Assembly (NCBI GenBank): GCA_036231525.1
Contig: JAZAGZ010000006.1
Span: 1-42,187, forward strand
Reading direction: 5' to 3'
DNA length: 42,187 bases
Origin: UBA6522 sp036231525
GTDB lineage: Bacteria > Pseudomonadota > Gammaproteobacteria > Steroidobacterales > Rariloculaceae
In this document: positions 1 to 7,949 of the stretch, one piece after another
How positions within the stretch are numbered: position 1 is the first letter of the stretch
Layout: every line of letters begins with the position of its first letter
Program-made: the position numbers and the translations under genes
The notes under the pieces: model-generated
The model's input: the letters and a program-made list of their open reading frames with translations, nothing else
Told to the model about the DNA's origin: nothing
The model's database searches: none

Positions 1-1
1 A

Positions 2-385
2 ACCGCCCCACAACCAATAGCAATGCCTCGCACTCCGTCTCCAGAAGGTGCGATGGTTTATTTCATTGCCCCATCCAATGGCGATGAACTCACAAGTCCA
101 GTCAGCATTGTGTTTGGACTTAAAGGCGCGGGAGTAGCCCCGGCTGGTATTGATCTGCCGAACACTGGGCACCACCACCTTCTCGTAGATACAGAACTAG
201 CAAACGAGAATCTGCCAGTTCCAGCAAACGCTCAGAATATTCACTTCGGATTGGGCCAAACGGAAGCTTCTCTCGAGCTTGAAGTGGGGACACACACGTT
301 ACAACTAGTATTAGGGGACCGTCTCCATATACCTCACGACCCACCACTCCTGTCAGAACTCCTAACAATAACCGTTGTGGAGTAA
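2..385 (+). CDS. DUF4399 domain protein, C-terminal part (cut by the window's left edge)
   Basis: The reading frame is open from the first bases, so the start lies outside the window; the first internal ATG at 23 is unlikely to be the true start. About 127 residues are visible. They carry the DUF4399 pattern: VYFIAPSNGD, SPVSIVFGL, GVAPAG, TGHHHLLVD, HFGLGQTE, HTLQLVLGD and HIPHDPP. In this family the domain normally follows a signal peptide, so an exported (periplasmic) protein is expected. The histidine-rich TGHHHLL and HIPHDPP segments would suit metal binding, but that is inference. It converges on yadH, with a small hairpin between them. Function is unknown. Confidence 0.8.
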   Translation, partial: TAPQPIAMPRTPSPEGAMVYFIAPSNGDELTSPVSIVFGLKGAGVAPAGIDLPNTGHHHLLVDTELANENLPVPANAQNIHFGLGQTEASLELEVGTHTLQLVLGDRLHIPHDPPLLSELLTITVVE

Positions 386-458
386 TCTCGTTACATCTAA
401 TTTTTTGGGATATCCCGTTCCATATTCCAGGCCTTAGAGGTGTGGCATAAGGCTAACA

Positions 459-473
459 GGCACTAAAAGTGCC
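459..473. terminator. Small perfect hairpin between convergent genes
   Basis: GGCACT, AAA, AGTGCC: a perfect 6-bp inverted repeat with a 3-nt loop, lying between the DUF4399 stop and the yadH stop. There is no clear T tract on either side, so termination is inferred from position only. Confidence 0.35.
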
Positions 474-501
474 ATGCGTGTATCTATCATGAATACGTTT
501 G

Positions 502-1335
502 TTACGCTCGGATTCCGATCCCACGATGCAAAAGAAAAAGTGCGGTCAAAAATAACCCGACCAATGCAACTAGTATGATTCCATAGGCGGTGCCAATAGG
601 AATATCTGAAGATCCAAGCATCCCGTACCGAAAAGCATTGACCATATAAAGAATGGGATTAGCTAAAGCAACCTTCTGCCAGAAAGGAGACAAAAGGGAA
701 ATAGAGAAAAAAACTCCACCAAGATAGGTTAATGGTGCCAACACAAAGGTTGGAATAATTGTTATGTCGTCGAAACTCTGTGCAAAAATCGCGTTAAGTA
801 GCCCGGCGAGAGAAAAAACCATTGCCGTTAACACAACCACCGAGATAGTGATCAGCGGACGAGCAACACTAAGCTCAGTGAAAAAAGACGCCACAAAAGT
901 GACGAGCACTGCCACAGCCAGCCCTCTAACAACACCACCTACAACATACCCCGTTATGATTGTAGTAAACGATAATGGAGAGACCAGCATTTCCTCCAAA
1001 TGAAGCTGTAGCTTGCCTGAGAAAAAAGACGAGACAACATTACCAAAAGAATTCGTAATAACGGACATCATAATCAGCCCTGGTGCGATAAAAGTAGTGT
1101 AGGGCACCCCGCCCATCTCACCGATACGCCCGCCTATAAGACTTCCAAAAATAATAAAATAGAGAGTCATCGTAATCGCCGGCGGAACAATAGTTTGGAT
1201 CCAAATACGCAGAACCCGGCGGACCTCTTTCACCACGATTGTCGTAAGACCAACCAGGTTAATGCGAAAAAGATCGGGCTCCTCAACACGATCATGGGTC
1301 AGCGCTTTGGGCAGCATAAACGGTTCGCGCGACAT
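502..1335 (-). CDS. yadH: ABC-2 type transporter permease, YadH family
   Basis: 277 residues, strongly similar to remembered E. coli YadH: RIWIQTIVPPAITMTLYFII, FGSLIGGRIGEM, FIAPGLIMMSVITNSFGNV, SFDDITIIPTFVLAPLTYLG and NPILYMVNAFRYG are all present. About six membrane segments are expected. The N-terminus is roughly 20 residues longer than E. coli YadH. The ATG overlaps the stop of the upstream ATPase by one base (TAATG), which supports this start and translational coupling. It should form an inner-membrane exporter with YadG; the substrate is unknown. Confidence 0.92.
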   Translation of the reverse strand: MSREPFMLPKALTHDRVEEPDLFRINLVGLTTIVVKEVRRVLRIWIQTIVPPAITMTLYFIIFGSLIGGRIGEMGGVPYTTFIAPGLIMMSVITNSFGNVVSSFFSGKLQLHLEEMLVSPLSFTTIITGYVVGGVVRGLAVAVLVTFVASFFTELSVARPLITISVVVLTAMVFSLAGLLNAIFAQSFDDITIIPTFVLAPLTYLGGVFFSISLLSPFWQKVALANPILYMVNAFRYGMLGSSDIPIGTAYGIILVALVGLFLTALFLLHRGIGIRA

Positions 1336-2327
1336 TAGTTCGATTCTCCCCGCGAGGAAGCTTGATCATGGACCAATCTCTCAGCCTCACTCCTTTCGGT
1401 ATCGTATCTGCTCTGTGTTTTACCTTCGACGAGACGCATAAAGAGTTCCTCCAGTCTATTCGAGCGCGTTCTCATACTGGATACGTGGAGACCCTTATCG
1501 GATATGATCTCAAAGAGCGCATTGAGACTTTGCTTTTTCTCTACCTCAACTTCAATCTCGTGCTCATTACGTAGAAACGCCTTGTAACCATCTAAAACAG
1601 GTGCCTCCTCAATAGATTCTTCCAGTGTCAACACAAACACTTCCCTTTGCAGTTTACTGATCACACTGCTCATGGTGTCGTTCTCAATAATGCGTCCCTC
1701 ATCGATAATCGCAATGTTTCGGCAAAGACTTTCCGCTTCCTCAAGATAGTGTGTTGTTAGGATAATTGTCATACCAACATCATTAATCTCTCTTATTAAA
1801 TCCCACATGGACCTACGAATTTCAATATCGACGCCAGCAGTCGGCTCATCGAGAATCAAGAGACGCGGTTCATGGACTAGGGCCCGCGCGATCATCAGGC
1901 GCCGCTTCATTCCTCCAGAGAGATTCCGGGCAATATCATCCCGCCTGTCCCATAGATGGAGAGCCTTTAGATACTTCTCCGCACGTTGCTTAGCCACTGG
2001 TCGTGGTACACCATAGTAGCCGGCCTGGTTGACTAAAATATTCTCGTTCTTTTCGAACACATTAAGGTTAGCCTCTTGGGGCACAACCCCAATACAGGCC
2101 TTCGCAGCCTCGCGTTCTTTATCCAGGTTGTACCCAAATACCGAGACGGTCCCGCTGGTTTTATTGACCAGAGATGTAACAATACCAATGGCCGTAGTCT
2201 TGCCTGCGCCATTGGGCCCGAGCAGCGCAAAGAAATCCCCTTCCTTTACCTGCAAATCGATGCCTGAAAGCGCCTCCACACCATTAGCGTAGACCTTGCG
2301 AAGCTGCTTGATAGAAAGAGCGTGCAA
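1335..2327 (-). CDS. yadG: ABC transporter ATP-binding protein, YadG family
   Basis: 330 residues, ATPase partner of YadH. Visible motifs are the Walker A loop GPNGAGKTT near residue 37, the Q-loop region GVVPQEANLN, signature LSGGMKRR, Walker B LILDEPTAGVD and the switch histidine in ILTTHYLEEAE. The C-terminal domain ending in RSNRLEELFMRLV matches YadG. About 20 extra polar residues follow it. The start is a TTG; no ATG is available in frame just upstream, and the protein start (HALSIKQLRKVYANGVEAL) aligns with the family N-terminus. It is the first gene of a two-gene operon. Confidence 0.92.
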   Translation of the reverse strand: MHALSIKQLRKVYANGVEALSGIDLQVKEGDFFALLGPNGAGKTTAIGIVTSLVNKTSGTVSVFGYNLDKEREAAKACIGVVPQEANLNVFEKNENILVNQAGYYGVPRPVAKQRAEKYLKALHLWDRRDDIARNLSGGMKRRLMIARALVHEPRLLILDEPTAGVDIEIRRSMWDLIREINDVGMTIILTTHYLEEAESLCRNIAIIDEGRIIENDTMSSVISKLQREVFVLTLEESIEEAPVLDGYKAFLRNEHEIEVEVEKKQSLNALFEIISDKGLHVSSMRTRSNRLEELFMRLVEGKTQSRYDTERSEAERLVHDQASSRGESN

Positions 2328-2594
2328 TATCCGTACCTGAAGTTATTGACCAATCGAGCCTAAAAGGGACAACATTCTACTCACCTAGTCAGCTAAAAGT
2401 AGCCCTAATAGTTGCGGTTGGTAAAATTAGGCAACCATGCTTTCAAGCTGAACCAGCCCACCATGGAGGTTCTCTGTGAGTTATTTTTACAATCTACTCG
2501 CTACCCCGCGGAGCGAGCGCCCATCCTGCCTGGCACACAGCCTCCCCCGGTTCAGCACATCCGATGATATTCCTATCGCGAAAACTTGATTGCT

Positions 2595-3362
2595 ATGTGT
2601 CTCGTTACATTTGCCTTTGGTATTTCAGAAAACTATCCATTAGTCTTTGCCGCTAATCGAGATGAGCTACACGCGCGACCCACCACCACTGCAAACTGGT
2701 GGACAGACCATCCGAGCATTCTTGGCGGCCGTGATTTACTTGCTGGAGGAACATGGTTGGCCATCGATCAGCGTGGTCGACTGGCTGCCGTAACCAATGT
2801 GCCAACATCAGAAGGAAAAACATTTAAAAAATCTCGAGGGCAACTCGTGACAAATTATCTTGCCAGTAGATGGTCCGCTGATTCATTCATTTCGCAACTT
2901 CAAGCAGAGTCCGAAGACTATGGTCCCTATAACCTCTTAATCTTCGACGATACTAACTGCCACTATTTTAGTAATCAGACAGCGGGGCGACAGCTCATAC
3001 CTGGTATCTATGCTTTAAGCAACGCGCCATTGGGTACGCCATGGCCAAAGGTTCGTTTTGCCGAATCGGTGCTTGCATCCGCTTTAGCTATGAACAACCC
3101 GGCGGATAGCCTCTTTGAGATGCTCGAAAACAAAACCCCGCAGCATGTTGGGTTGAGTGAGGAAGAACCGGATTGGCGTCAAACTCGCGTATTTATTAAG
3201 GATGAACAGTTTGGAACACGCTCATCAACAGTAATTCTCATCTCAAAAACAGGAGAGGTACAATTTTTCGAGCGCTGTTATAACTCCGATGGCATACGTG
3301 CAGGTAAAAGTGATTATTCGTTCAATATGGGACGCACTGGCACGTTCGAAGCCACCCGTTGA
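2595..3362 (+). CDS. NRDE (TANGO2) family protein
   Basis: 255 residues. The ATG at 2595 is chosen over the TTG at 2586 because the family begins with Met-Cys; here MCLVTFAFG. Motifs are FAANRDELHARP (the NRDE motif) and GGRDLLAGGTWLAI, then TNVPTSEG, SRGQLV and YNLLIFD. TANGO2-family proteins have an Ntn-hydrolase-like sequence with the cysteine at position 2, but their biochemical role is unsettled (heme handling and lipid roles have been proposed). The last 41 bp overlap the end of the convergent esterase gene. Confidence 0.88.
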   Translation: MCLVTFAFGISENYPLVFAANRDELHARPTTTANWWTDHPSILGGRDLLAGGTWLAIDQRGRLAAVTNVPTSEGKTFKKSRGQLVTNYLASRWSADSFISQLQAESEDYGPYNLLIFDDTNCHYFSNQTAGRQLIPGIYALSNAPLGTPWPKVRFAESVLASALAMNNPADSLFEMLENKTPQHVGLSEEEPDWRQTRVFIKDEQFGTRSSTVILISKTGEVQFFERCYNSDGIRAGKSDYSFNMGRTGTFEATR

Positions 3363-3993
3363 TATGTAAAATTTCTTCCTCGCAGACCGAATGACCCATT
3401 GGGTAAGTACGCCAGTCCACCTTGTAGCCTTCCGATTGCAACTGATCTCTTGATTGTGCGCCATAGAACTCGGGAATGGTGACATCCTCCGTTCCATGTC
3501 CCATAAAGATCGACAAGCGTTTAGTGTCAGAGGATTTTTCCATAGCAAGTGTCTCCGCTAATGGAAGGTACGTGGATAACGCTATTATTCCGGCAATTGA
3601 CTGCGAATATCGCAATCCCACGTGCAGAGCTATAGCGCCGCCTTGGGAGAACCCGGCTAGAACCAGCTGAGAGATGGGTATGCCCCGATCTACCTCGCTC
3701 TGAACAAGATTGCCAACCTGGGCGGCACTGACTCGGATCCCGGCTTCGTCTTCAAGCCCACCCCGTTCCAGAGAAAAAATGTCGTACCAAGCACGCATAG
3801 GATAGCCGCCATTGATAGTGACCGGGCGAATCGGTGCGTGAGGAAAGACAAACCGTACTGCCTCGGGCAAATCAAACTCCGGCACGATCGGTTCGAAATC
3901 GCGCCCATCCGCCCCCAGACCGTGTAGCCAGACCACGCTCCAAGTCGGGTTAGCTCCAGTTTCGATCTCCAATGTTTCTAGTTGGTCAATCAT
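3322..3993 (-). CDS. Alpha/beta-hydrolase carboxylesterase (phospholipase/carboxylesterase family)
   Basis: 223 residues, a cytoplasmic serine esterase of the carboxylesterase/lysophospholipase-like family. The catalytic triad is visible: Ser116 in GFSQGG, Asp170 in HGTEDVTIP and His201 in YPMGHSV. The oxyanion segment WLHGLGADG is near residue 22, followed by FPHAPIRPVTINGGYPMRAWYD. The start at 3993 is chosen over an ATG 72 bp upstream because AAGGG lies about 8 bases before it and the protein then begins like the family. It is divergent from argR, with a palindrome in the shared intergenic region. Physiological substrate unknown. Confidence 0.9.
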   Translation of the reverse strand: MIDQLETLEIETGANPTWSVVWLHGLGADGRDFEPIVPEFDLPEAVRFVFPHAPIRPVTINGGYPMRAWYDIFSLERGGLEDEAGIRVSAAQVGNLVQSEVDRGIPISQLVLAGFSQGGAIALHVGLRYSQSIAGIIALSTYLPLAETLAMEKSSDTKRLSIFMGHGTEDVTIPEFYGAQSRDQLQSEGYKVDWRTYPMGHSVCEEEILHINGWLRTCQCVPY

Positions 3994-4059
3994 TTTATTG
4001 CCCTTGAGTATGCATTTTCTTTCTTCTACTAACGGAATCATAGGCTTTAATTGCATTAT

Positions 4060-4087
4060 TTGCACATAATATATATTATATGCGCAA
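4060..4087. promoter_or_regulatory. Imperfect 28-bp palindrome upstream of argR, candidate ArgR operator
   Basis: The 28 bp are symmetric at 11 of 14 pairs: TTGC-CATA on the left, TAT-GCAA on the right, with an AT-only centre. The centre lies 35 bp upstream of the argR ATG and 80 bp from the esterase start. ArgR boxes are AT-rich imperfect 18-bp palindromes, so an autoregulatory operator is plausible, but the half-site is not the E. coli TGAAT. The A/T core also contains -10-like hexamers. Confidence 0.5.
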
Positions 4088-4108
4088 TTTTATTTAAGTA
4101 GTTCCTCT

Positions 4109-4573
4109 ATGCCTACTGCTATAGATCAACAACAAGGTCGCCGCCAAGCCATCTCTGATCTCCTGGCACTACACTCTATTCAGCGTCAGGCTGAACTAGT
4201 CCGGCTGCTCCGTGCACAGGGATACGATGCTACACAATCCAGCGTCAGCCGAGATCTTCGCTACCTAGGGGCGGCAAAACTTAGGAATGGATACAGCCTG
4301 CCTGAGAACCGCATTGCGAATAACGAGGAGACGCTGGAGCTGGTCGCTGAATTTGTTAGGGACATCCGCCAGGCGGGGCCTAATTTACTAGTGATCACAA
4401 CCGCTATTGGTGCTGCCCAACGCGTCGCCCTCATGCTGGACCGTATCAGTTGGCCGGAGGTTGTTGGCACAGTTTCGGGTGATGACACTATTTTCGTTGC
4501 AACAACCAGCACAGCATCACAACGACGCCTAGGTGCCCGGCTACGCGATGCACTAAAAGTAACGGTAATTTAA
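4109..4573 (+). CDS. argR: Arginine repressor
   Basis: 154 residues, the usual ArgR length. The N-terminal winged-helix domain carries SSVSRDLRYLGAAKL (recognition helix region, about residues 39-53). The C-terminal oligomerisation/arginine-binding domain ends with GTVSGDDTIFVATTS, matching the GTxAGDDTIF signature. It lies directly upstream of the arginine operon on the same strand, 23 bp before argG, so it probably both controls and is co-transcribed with it. The Shine-Dalgarno is weak. A palindrome at 4060-4087 suggests autoregulation. Confidence 0.92.
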   Translation: MPTAIDQQQGRRQAISDLLALHSIQRQAELVRLLRAQGYDATQSSVSRDLRYLGAAKLRNGYSLPENRIANNEETLELVAEFVRDIRQAGPNLLVITTAIGAAQRVALMLDRISWPEVVGTVSGDDTIFVATTSTASQRRLGARLRDALKVTVI

Positions 4574-4596
4574 ATAATAAACTTGGGTATAACACT

Positions 4597-5805
4597 GTGA
4601 CAAAAAATAATTCTCCCATAGTGCTTGCCTTCTCTGGAGGCCTAGACACCTCGTTCTGTGTGCCTTGGCTCACGGAGACTCACCAGCGTCCAGTGGTCAC
4701 GGCAACCATAAACACTGGCGGTCTGACAACCGCGGATGCAGCAGCTTTAGAAAAACGCGCACGCTCTCTAGGGGCAGTGGATCATATCCTCATAGAAGCC
4801 CGTGATGAATTCTTTAACAACGTCTTAAAATATTTAGTAATGGGAAATGTGCGGCGCGGCCAGCTTTACCCACTTTGCGTTGGCGCAGAACGAGGTATTC
4901 AAGCGAAATGTTTGGCTGATCTGGCAAAAAAACTAGGCTCGGGAACAGTAGCCCATGGCTGTACTGCTGCGGGAAACGACCAGGTTCGTTTTGAGATTGT
5001 TCTCAAAACGCTAGCGCCGAAACTTGAGGTACTAGCTCCGGTACGTGATAACGCCTGGGCTCGAGATGATCAACTTGACTATCTAAAAAGCCACCAATTG
5101 CCTGGACCGCTGACAGGATCTAGCTATTCCATCAACCGCGGTCTGTGGGGTGTAACGATTGGAGGTACAGAAACCCTAAGCTCGGCTGCAAGCATTCCAG
5201 AATCTGCGTGGGTTCTTAGCGCTGGTGCATTGGATACGCCTACTCCACAGGAAGAACTCACAATAGAGTTTCTGTGTGGTATTCCTACATCTCTAAACGG
5301 AAAGGAGAGTGGCCCAGTAGAGTTGATCGAAAAACTTGAAACAATAGGCTCTCGATTTGGAATTGGGCGGGGGATTCATTTAGGCGACACCATCCTGGGC
5401 ACGAAGGGTCGCGTTGCCTTCGAAGCACCGTCGGCGGAAATTCTGCTCACGTGCCACAGGGAATTGGAAAAATTAACGCTCTCAGCACTGCAGCAACGAA
5501 TTAAAGATCAGGTTAGCCAAGCCTACGGCGATTTTATTCACGAAGGGAAACAATTAGACCCTGTGTGCCGAGATATCGAAGCTTTGCTCGAATCCTCCCA
5601 AACACAAGTAACCGGGCTGGCTCACTGTCTTCTACGACCGGGACACCTATTTGTCACTGGTGTGGAGTCACCTTATTCGCTTATGGCTGCGAGCCGTGGT
5701 CAATATGGGGAATCTGCTGGTGAGTGGACCGCTTCAGATGCGGTGGGATTTTCTAGGGTTCTGGCACTACCTGGGATGCTGTACGCCCGGGCACAAGGTA
5801 AGTAA
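4597..5805 (+). CDS. argG: Argininosuccinate synthase, Bacteroidetes/Xanthomonas-like subtype
   Basis: 402 residues. It joins citrulline and aspartate using ATP to form argininosuccinate. The ATP-binding PP-loop is SGGLDTS at residues 14-20, and GCTAAGNDQVRF is the nucleotide/citrulline-site segment. The combination LAFSGGLDTSFCV with GNDQVRFE is, from memory, typical of the ArgG found with acyl-ornithine carbamoyltransferases in Bacteroidetes and Xanthomonas rather than E. coli ArgG. GTG start; the Shine-Dalgarno is poor, which fits coupling to argR 23 bp upstream. First biosynthetic gene of the operon. Confidence 0.93.
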   Translation: MTKNNSPIVLAFSGGLDTSFCVPWLTETHQRPVVTATINTGGLTTADAAALEKRARSLGAVDHILIEARDEFFNNVLKYLVMGNVRRGQLYPLCVGAERGIQAKCLADLAKKLGSGTVAHGCTAAGNDQVRFEIVLKTLAPKLEVLAPVRDNAWARDDQLDYLKSHQLPGPLTGSSYSINRGLWGVTIGGTETLSSAASIPESAWVLSAGALDTPTPQEELTIEFLCGIPTSLNGKESGPVELIEKLETIGSRFGIGRGIHLGDTILGTKGRVAFEAPSAEILLTCHRELEKLTLSALQQRIKDQVSQAYGDFIHEGKQLDPVCRDIEALLESSQTQVTGLAHCLLRPGHLFVTGVESPYSLMAASRGQYGESAGEWTASDAVGFSRVLALPGMLYARAQGK

Positions 5806-5817
5806 GAGGTTAAGAAC

Positions 5818-6891
5818 ATGCGTGCCGTTGTCGTTGACAAAGTGGCCTCTGTTGCACTCGCCACAGAAATTGGTAGGGAAATTCGTGTCAGTTCGGAAAT
5901 CCCCTGTGAAGAAGGTGTCCTCATTGCAGCCGAGGTATTAAATAATAAGTCTCGCTACAACACACTTGAGTTAACTAGTGGACGTATGGCTCAAGTGAAG
6001 AATGGCGATGTCATTGTAGGCGCGCTCGGTCATCGAAAAGCCTTATTTGGCTACTCTGGGCACATTCCCAAACAACTCGCGCCAGGCGACATATTACAAC
6101 TGCTTAATCTGGGTGGGGTGCTTGGGGTGTGTGATTCCATTAATCCAAACCAGGGCCAACCTTTCGATTGTCGTGTGCTCGGCGTCGTGTTGGAATTCCC
6201 GTTTCTAGGCGAGCGAATCGGGGTCCCCGCCCGAGTAAAAAACGCGCCGATAGACGATTCATCAACTGTAGACTTGCACGGTACTCCCGTAGTGGCATTC
6301 GCTGGAACATGCATGAACTCGGGAAAAACTGCTGCTGCCTGTGCCGTAATAAGCCGATTTTCCCAGCACGGACTAACTGTCGACGCTTTTAAAGCAACCG
6401 GGGTTGCTCTACAAAGAGACATTCTTGCCATGGAAGATGCAGGCGCACGAAACACAGGAATATTTACAGACCATGGCGTGGTATGCACGACGTCCGATAA
6501 TGCGCCTGAGCTGACCCGGAAATTAATGTTAGGACTTGCCAAAGAAGCCCCGGACGTCATTGTCTTTGAGCTTGGTGATGGGATACTGGGCGCTTACGGG
6601 GTTGAAGCAATTCTACTCGATCCGGAAGTGCGCCCTGCGCTGAGTGCCGTTGTCTTGTGTGCGAACGATCCTGTAGGCGCGTGGGGAGGAGTAAAGCTTC
6701 TCCGCGAGGAGTTCGATATTGAACCCGTCGCTGTTACAGGGCCCGCCACTGATAATCTAGTTGGTATCGAGATTGTTGAACGGCGAGTGAAGGTACGCGC
6801 TGCCAATGCATTAACCCATGGCGCTGATCTGGGCGACTTAATTCAGAGTCAAATAGGTCTTGAATCCAAGCTAACAGAGGCCGCGTCATGA
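5818..6891 (+). CDS. Unrecognised P-loop protein in the arginine operon, DUF1611-like
   Basis: 357 residues. Residues 1 to about 150 form a domain I do not recognise, rich in short strands (GDVIVGALGHR, LAPGDILQLL). From about 157 a P-loop domain begins: VVAFAGTCMNSGKT with Walker A GTCMNSGKT at 163-171, then VDAFKATG (188-195) and IVFELGDGILGAYG (248-261). The order GTxCxxGKxT, AFxATG, acidic-Gly-Asp-Gly recalls the DUF1611 and dethiobiotin-synthetase-like P-loop families. It lies 12 bp after argG and its stop overlaps the argC ATG (ATGA), so co-expression with arginine enzymes is near certain. No signal peptide. Function unknown. By genomic default it may supply a missing step, either N-acylation of glutamate or removal of the acyl group; DUF1611-family DgcN is remembered as a glutamate N-acetyltransferase, which favours the former. 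Confidence 0.85.
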   Translation: MRAVVVDKVASVALATEIGREIRVSSEIPCEEGVLIAAEVLNNKSRYNTLELTSGRMAQVKNGDVIVGALGHRKALFGYSGHIPKQLAPGDILQLLNLGGVLGVCDSINPNQGQPFDCRVLGVVLEFPFLGERIGVPARVKNAPIDDSSTVDLHGTPVVAFAGTCMNSGKTAAACAVISRFSQHGLTVDAFKATGVALQRDILAMEDAGARNTGIFTDHGVVCTTSDNAPELTRKLMLGLAKEAPDVIVFELGDGILGAYGVEAILLDPEVRPALSAVVLCANDPVGAWGGVKLLREEFDIEPVAVTGPATDNLVGIEIVERRVKVRAANALTHGADLGDLIQSQIGLESKLTEAAS

Positions 6892-7949
6892 GTGAGACAC
6901 TTCCAGTTATTCTATTAGGTGGGTCAGGCTATGTGGCAGGTGAGCTACTGCGCTTGATCGCACAACATCCGCGACTGACTCTCGCAGGTGCTGTATCGAA
7001 CAGCCGCCATGGGAAATCCATTGTTTCAGCATTTGGCCACCTTGCCACCGCTTACCCGACCGAGCAGTTTATTTCCATGCAGCAGGCTATTGATGGGCTG
7101 GCCGAATCACCCCACTGGATTGTTCTTTCGGCCGCACCCCATGGCGCTTCTGCTAGTCTGATAGAGCGACTGCTTAATACAGCAGAGCATATCGGTCTAC
7201 AAATGACAGTTGTCGACGCTTCTGCGGATTTTCGCTACTCGTCAGCAACACGCTTTGCGGAAGTTTATGGGCAGAAACACCCTGCGCCAGACCGATTAGC
7301 ATCGTTCAGCTGTGCTGTTCCCGAACATCTGAGCGACCTCAAAACCCCTCATGCGGCTCAGCCCGGCTGTTTCGCAACAGCCATATTGCTTGCGATTGTC
7401 CCCTTACTCTCACTAAAACTTACTCAACCGGAATTCTTCGTTAGTGCGATAACAGGTAGCACTGGGGCCGGGCGTACCCCCCGTGACACGACACATCACC
7501 CCATGCGCCAAAGCAATCTCTTTGCATATCAACCATTGCGTCATCGACACCACCCGGAAATCTGTGAACTCGCAGAGGCATGCACAGGACAAGACATCAT
7601 GCTGCACTTCGTTCCACAGTCAGGACCATTCGCCCGGGGAATACATGCAACCGTATTCGCACAGTACACGGGGGGAGTTAAAGAAAACGAGGTAATTGCC
7701 GCGTTTGAAAAGTTTTATGCAGATTCAAGTTTTGTATATGTCTCCCCCTCACCTCCACGCCTCAAGGATATCGTCGGCACGAATAATGCGATTCTAAATG
7801 TTAGTACTGATGAAAATTCGATTGCGGTTTGCTGCGTTCTAGACAACCTAGTCAAAGGCGCCGCGGGAGGGGCTATACAGTGGGTAAATCGCCTTACGGG
7901 ATGGCCGGATTCGGAAGGGCTGCTGATCGCCCCCGCGGGATGGGTATGA
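6888..7949 (+). CDS. argC: N-acyl-gamma-glutamyl-phosphate reductase
   Basis: 353 residues. It reduces N-acetyl- (or N-acyl-) glutamyl phosphate with NADPH to the semialdehyde. The N-terminal nucleotide-binding glycine motif is LLGGSGYVAGELL; the catalytic cysteine is Cys161 in AQPGCFATAI; ITGSTGAGRTP and the substrate-site segment GPFARGIHATV follow. It starts at an ATG overlapping the stop of the P-loop gene by 4 bp, and its stop in turn overlaps the argD start. Confidence 0.93.
   Translation: MSETLPVILLGGSGYVAGELLRLIAQHPRLTLAGAVSNSRHGKSIVSAFGHLATAYPTEQFISMQQAIDGLAESPHWIVLSAAPHGASASLIERLLNTAEHIGLQMTVVDASADFRYSSATRFAEVYGQKHPAPDRLASFSCAVPEHLSDLKTPHAAQPGCFATAILLAIVPLLSLKLTQPEFFVSAITGSTGAGRTPRDTTHHPMRQSNLFAYQPLRHRHHPEICELAEACTGQDIMLHFVPQSGPFARGIHATVFAQYTGGVKENEVIAAFEKFYADSSFVYVSPSPPRLKDIVGTNNAILNVSTDENSIAVCCVLDNLVKGAAGGAIQWVNRLTGWPDSEGLLIAPAGWV

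Noticed and set aside
2411..2436. GTTGC/GCAAC and GGTTG/CAACC short inverted repeats
   Set aside because: Five-bp stems of this kind are expected by chance; no tRNA-like arms or conserved core.
2497..2517. Hairpin CTCGCT/AGCGAG between yadG and the NRDE gene
   Set aside because: Six-bp stem with no T tract on either strand and no position relative to a start that suggests control. The 267-bp gap otherwise holds nothing I can support.
3322..3362. 41-bp convergent overlap of the NRDE and esterase genes as a possible frameshift
   Set aside because: Both proteins reach a normal family length and keep their motifs, so a simple tail-to-tail overlap is enough.
7829..7945. Upstream extension of argD inside argC
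   Set aside because: It is the alternative frame of conserved argC sequence; the class III aminotransferase begins near SEVYPLLPFEP, and the ATGA overlap at 7946 gives a natural start.
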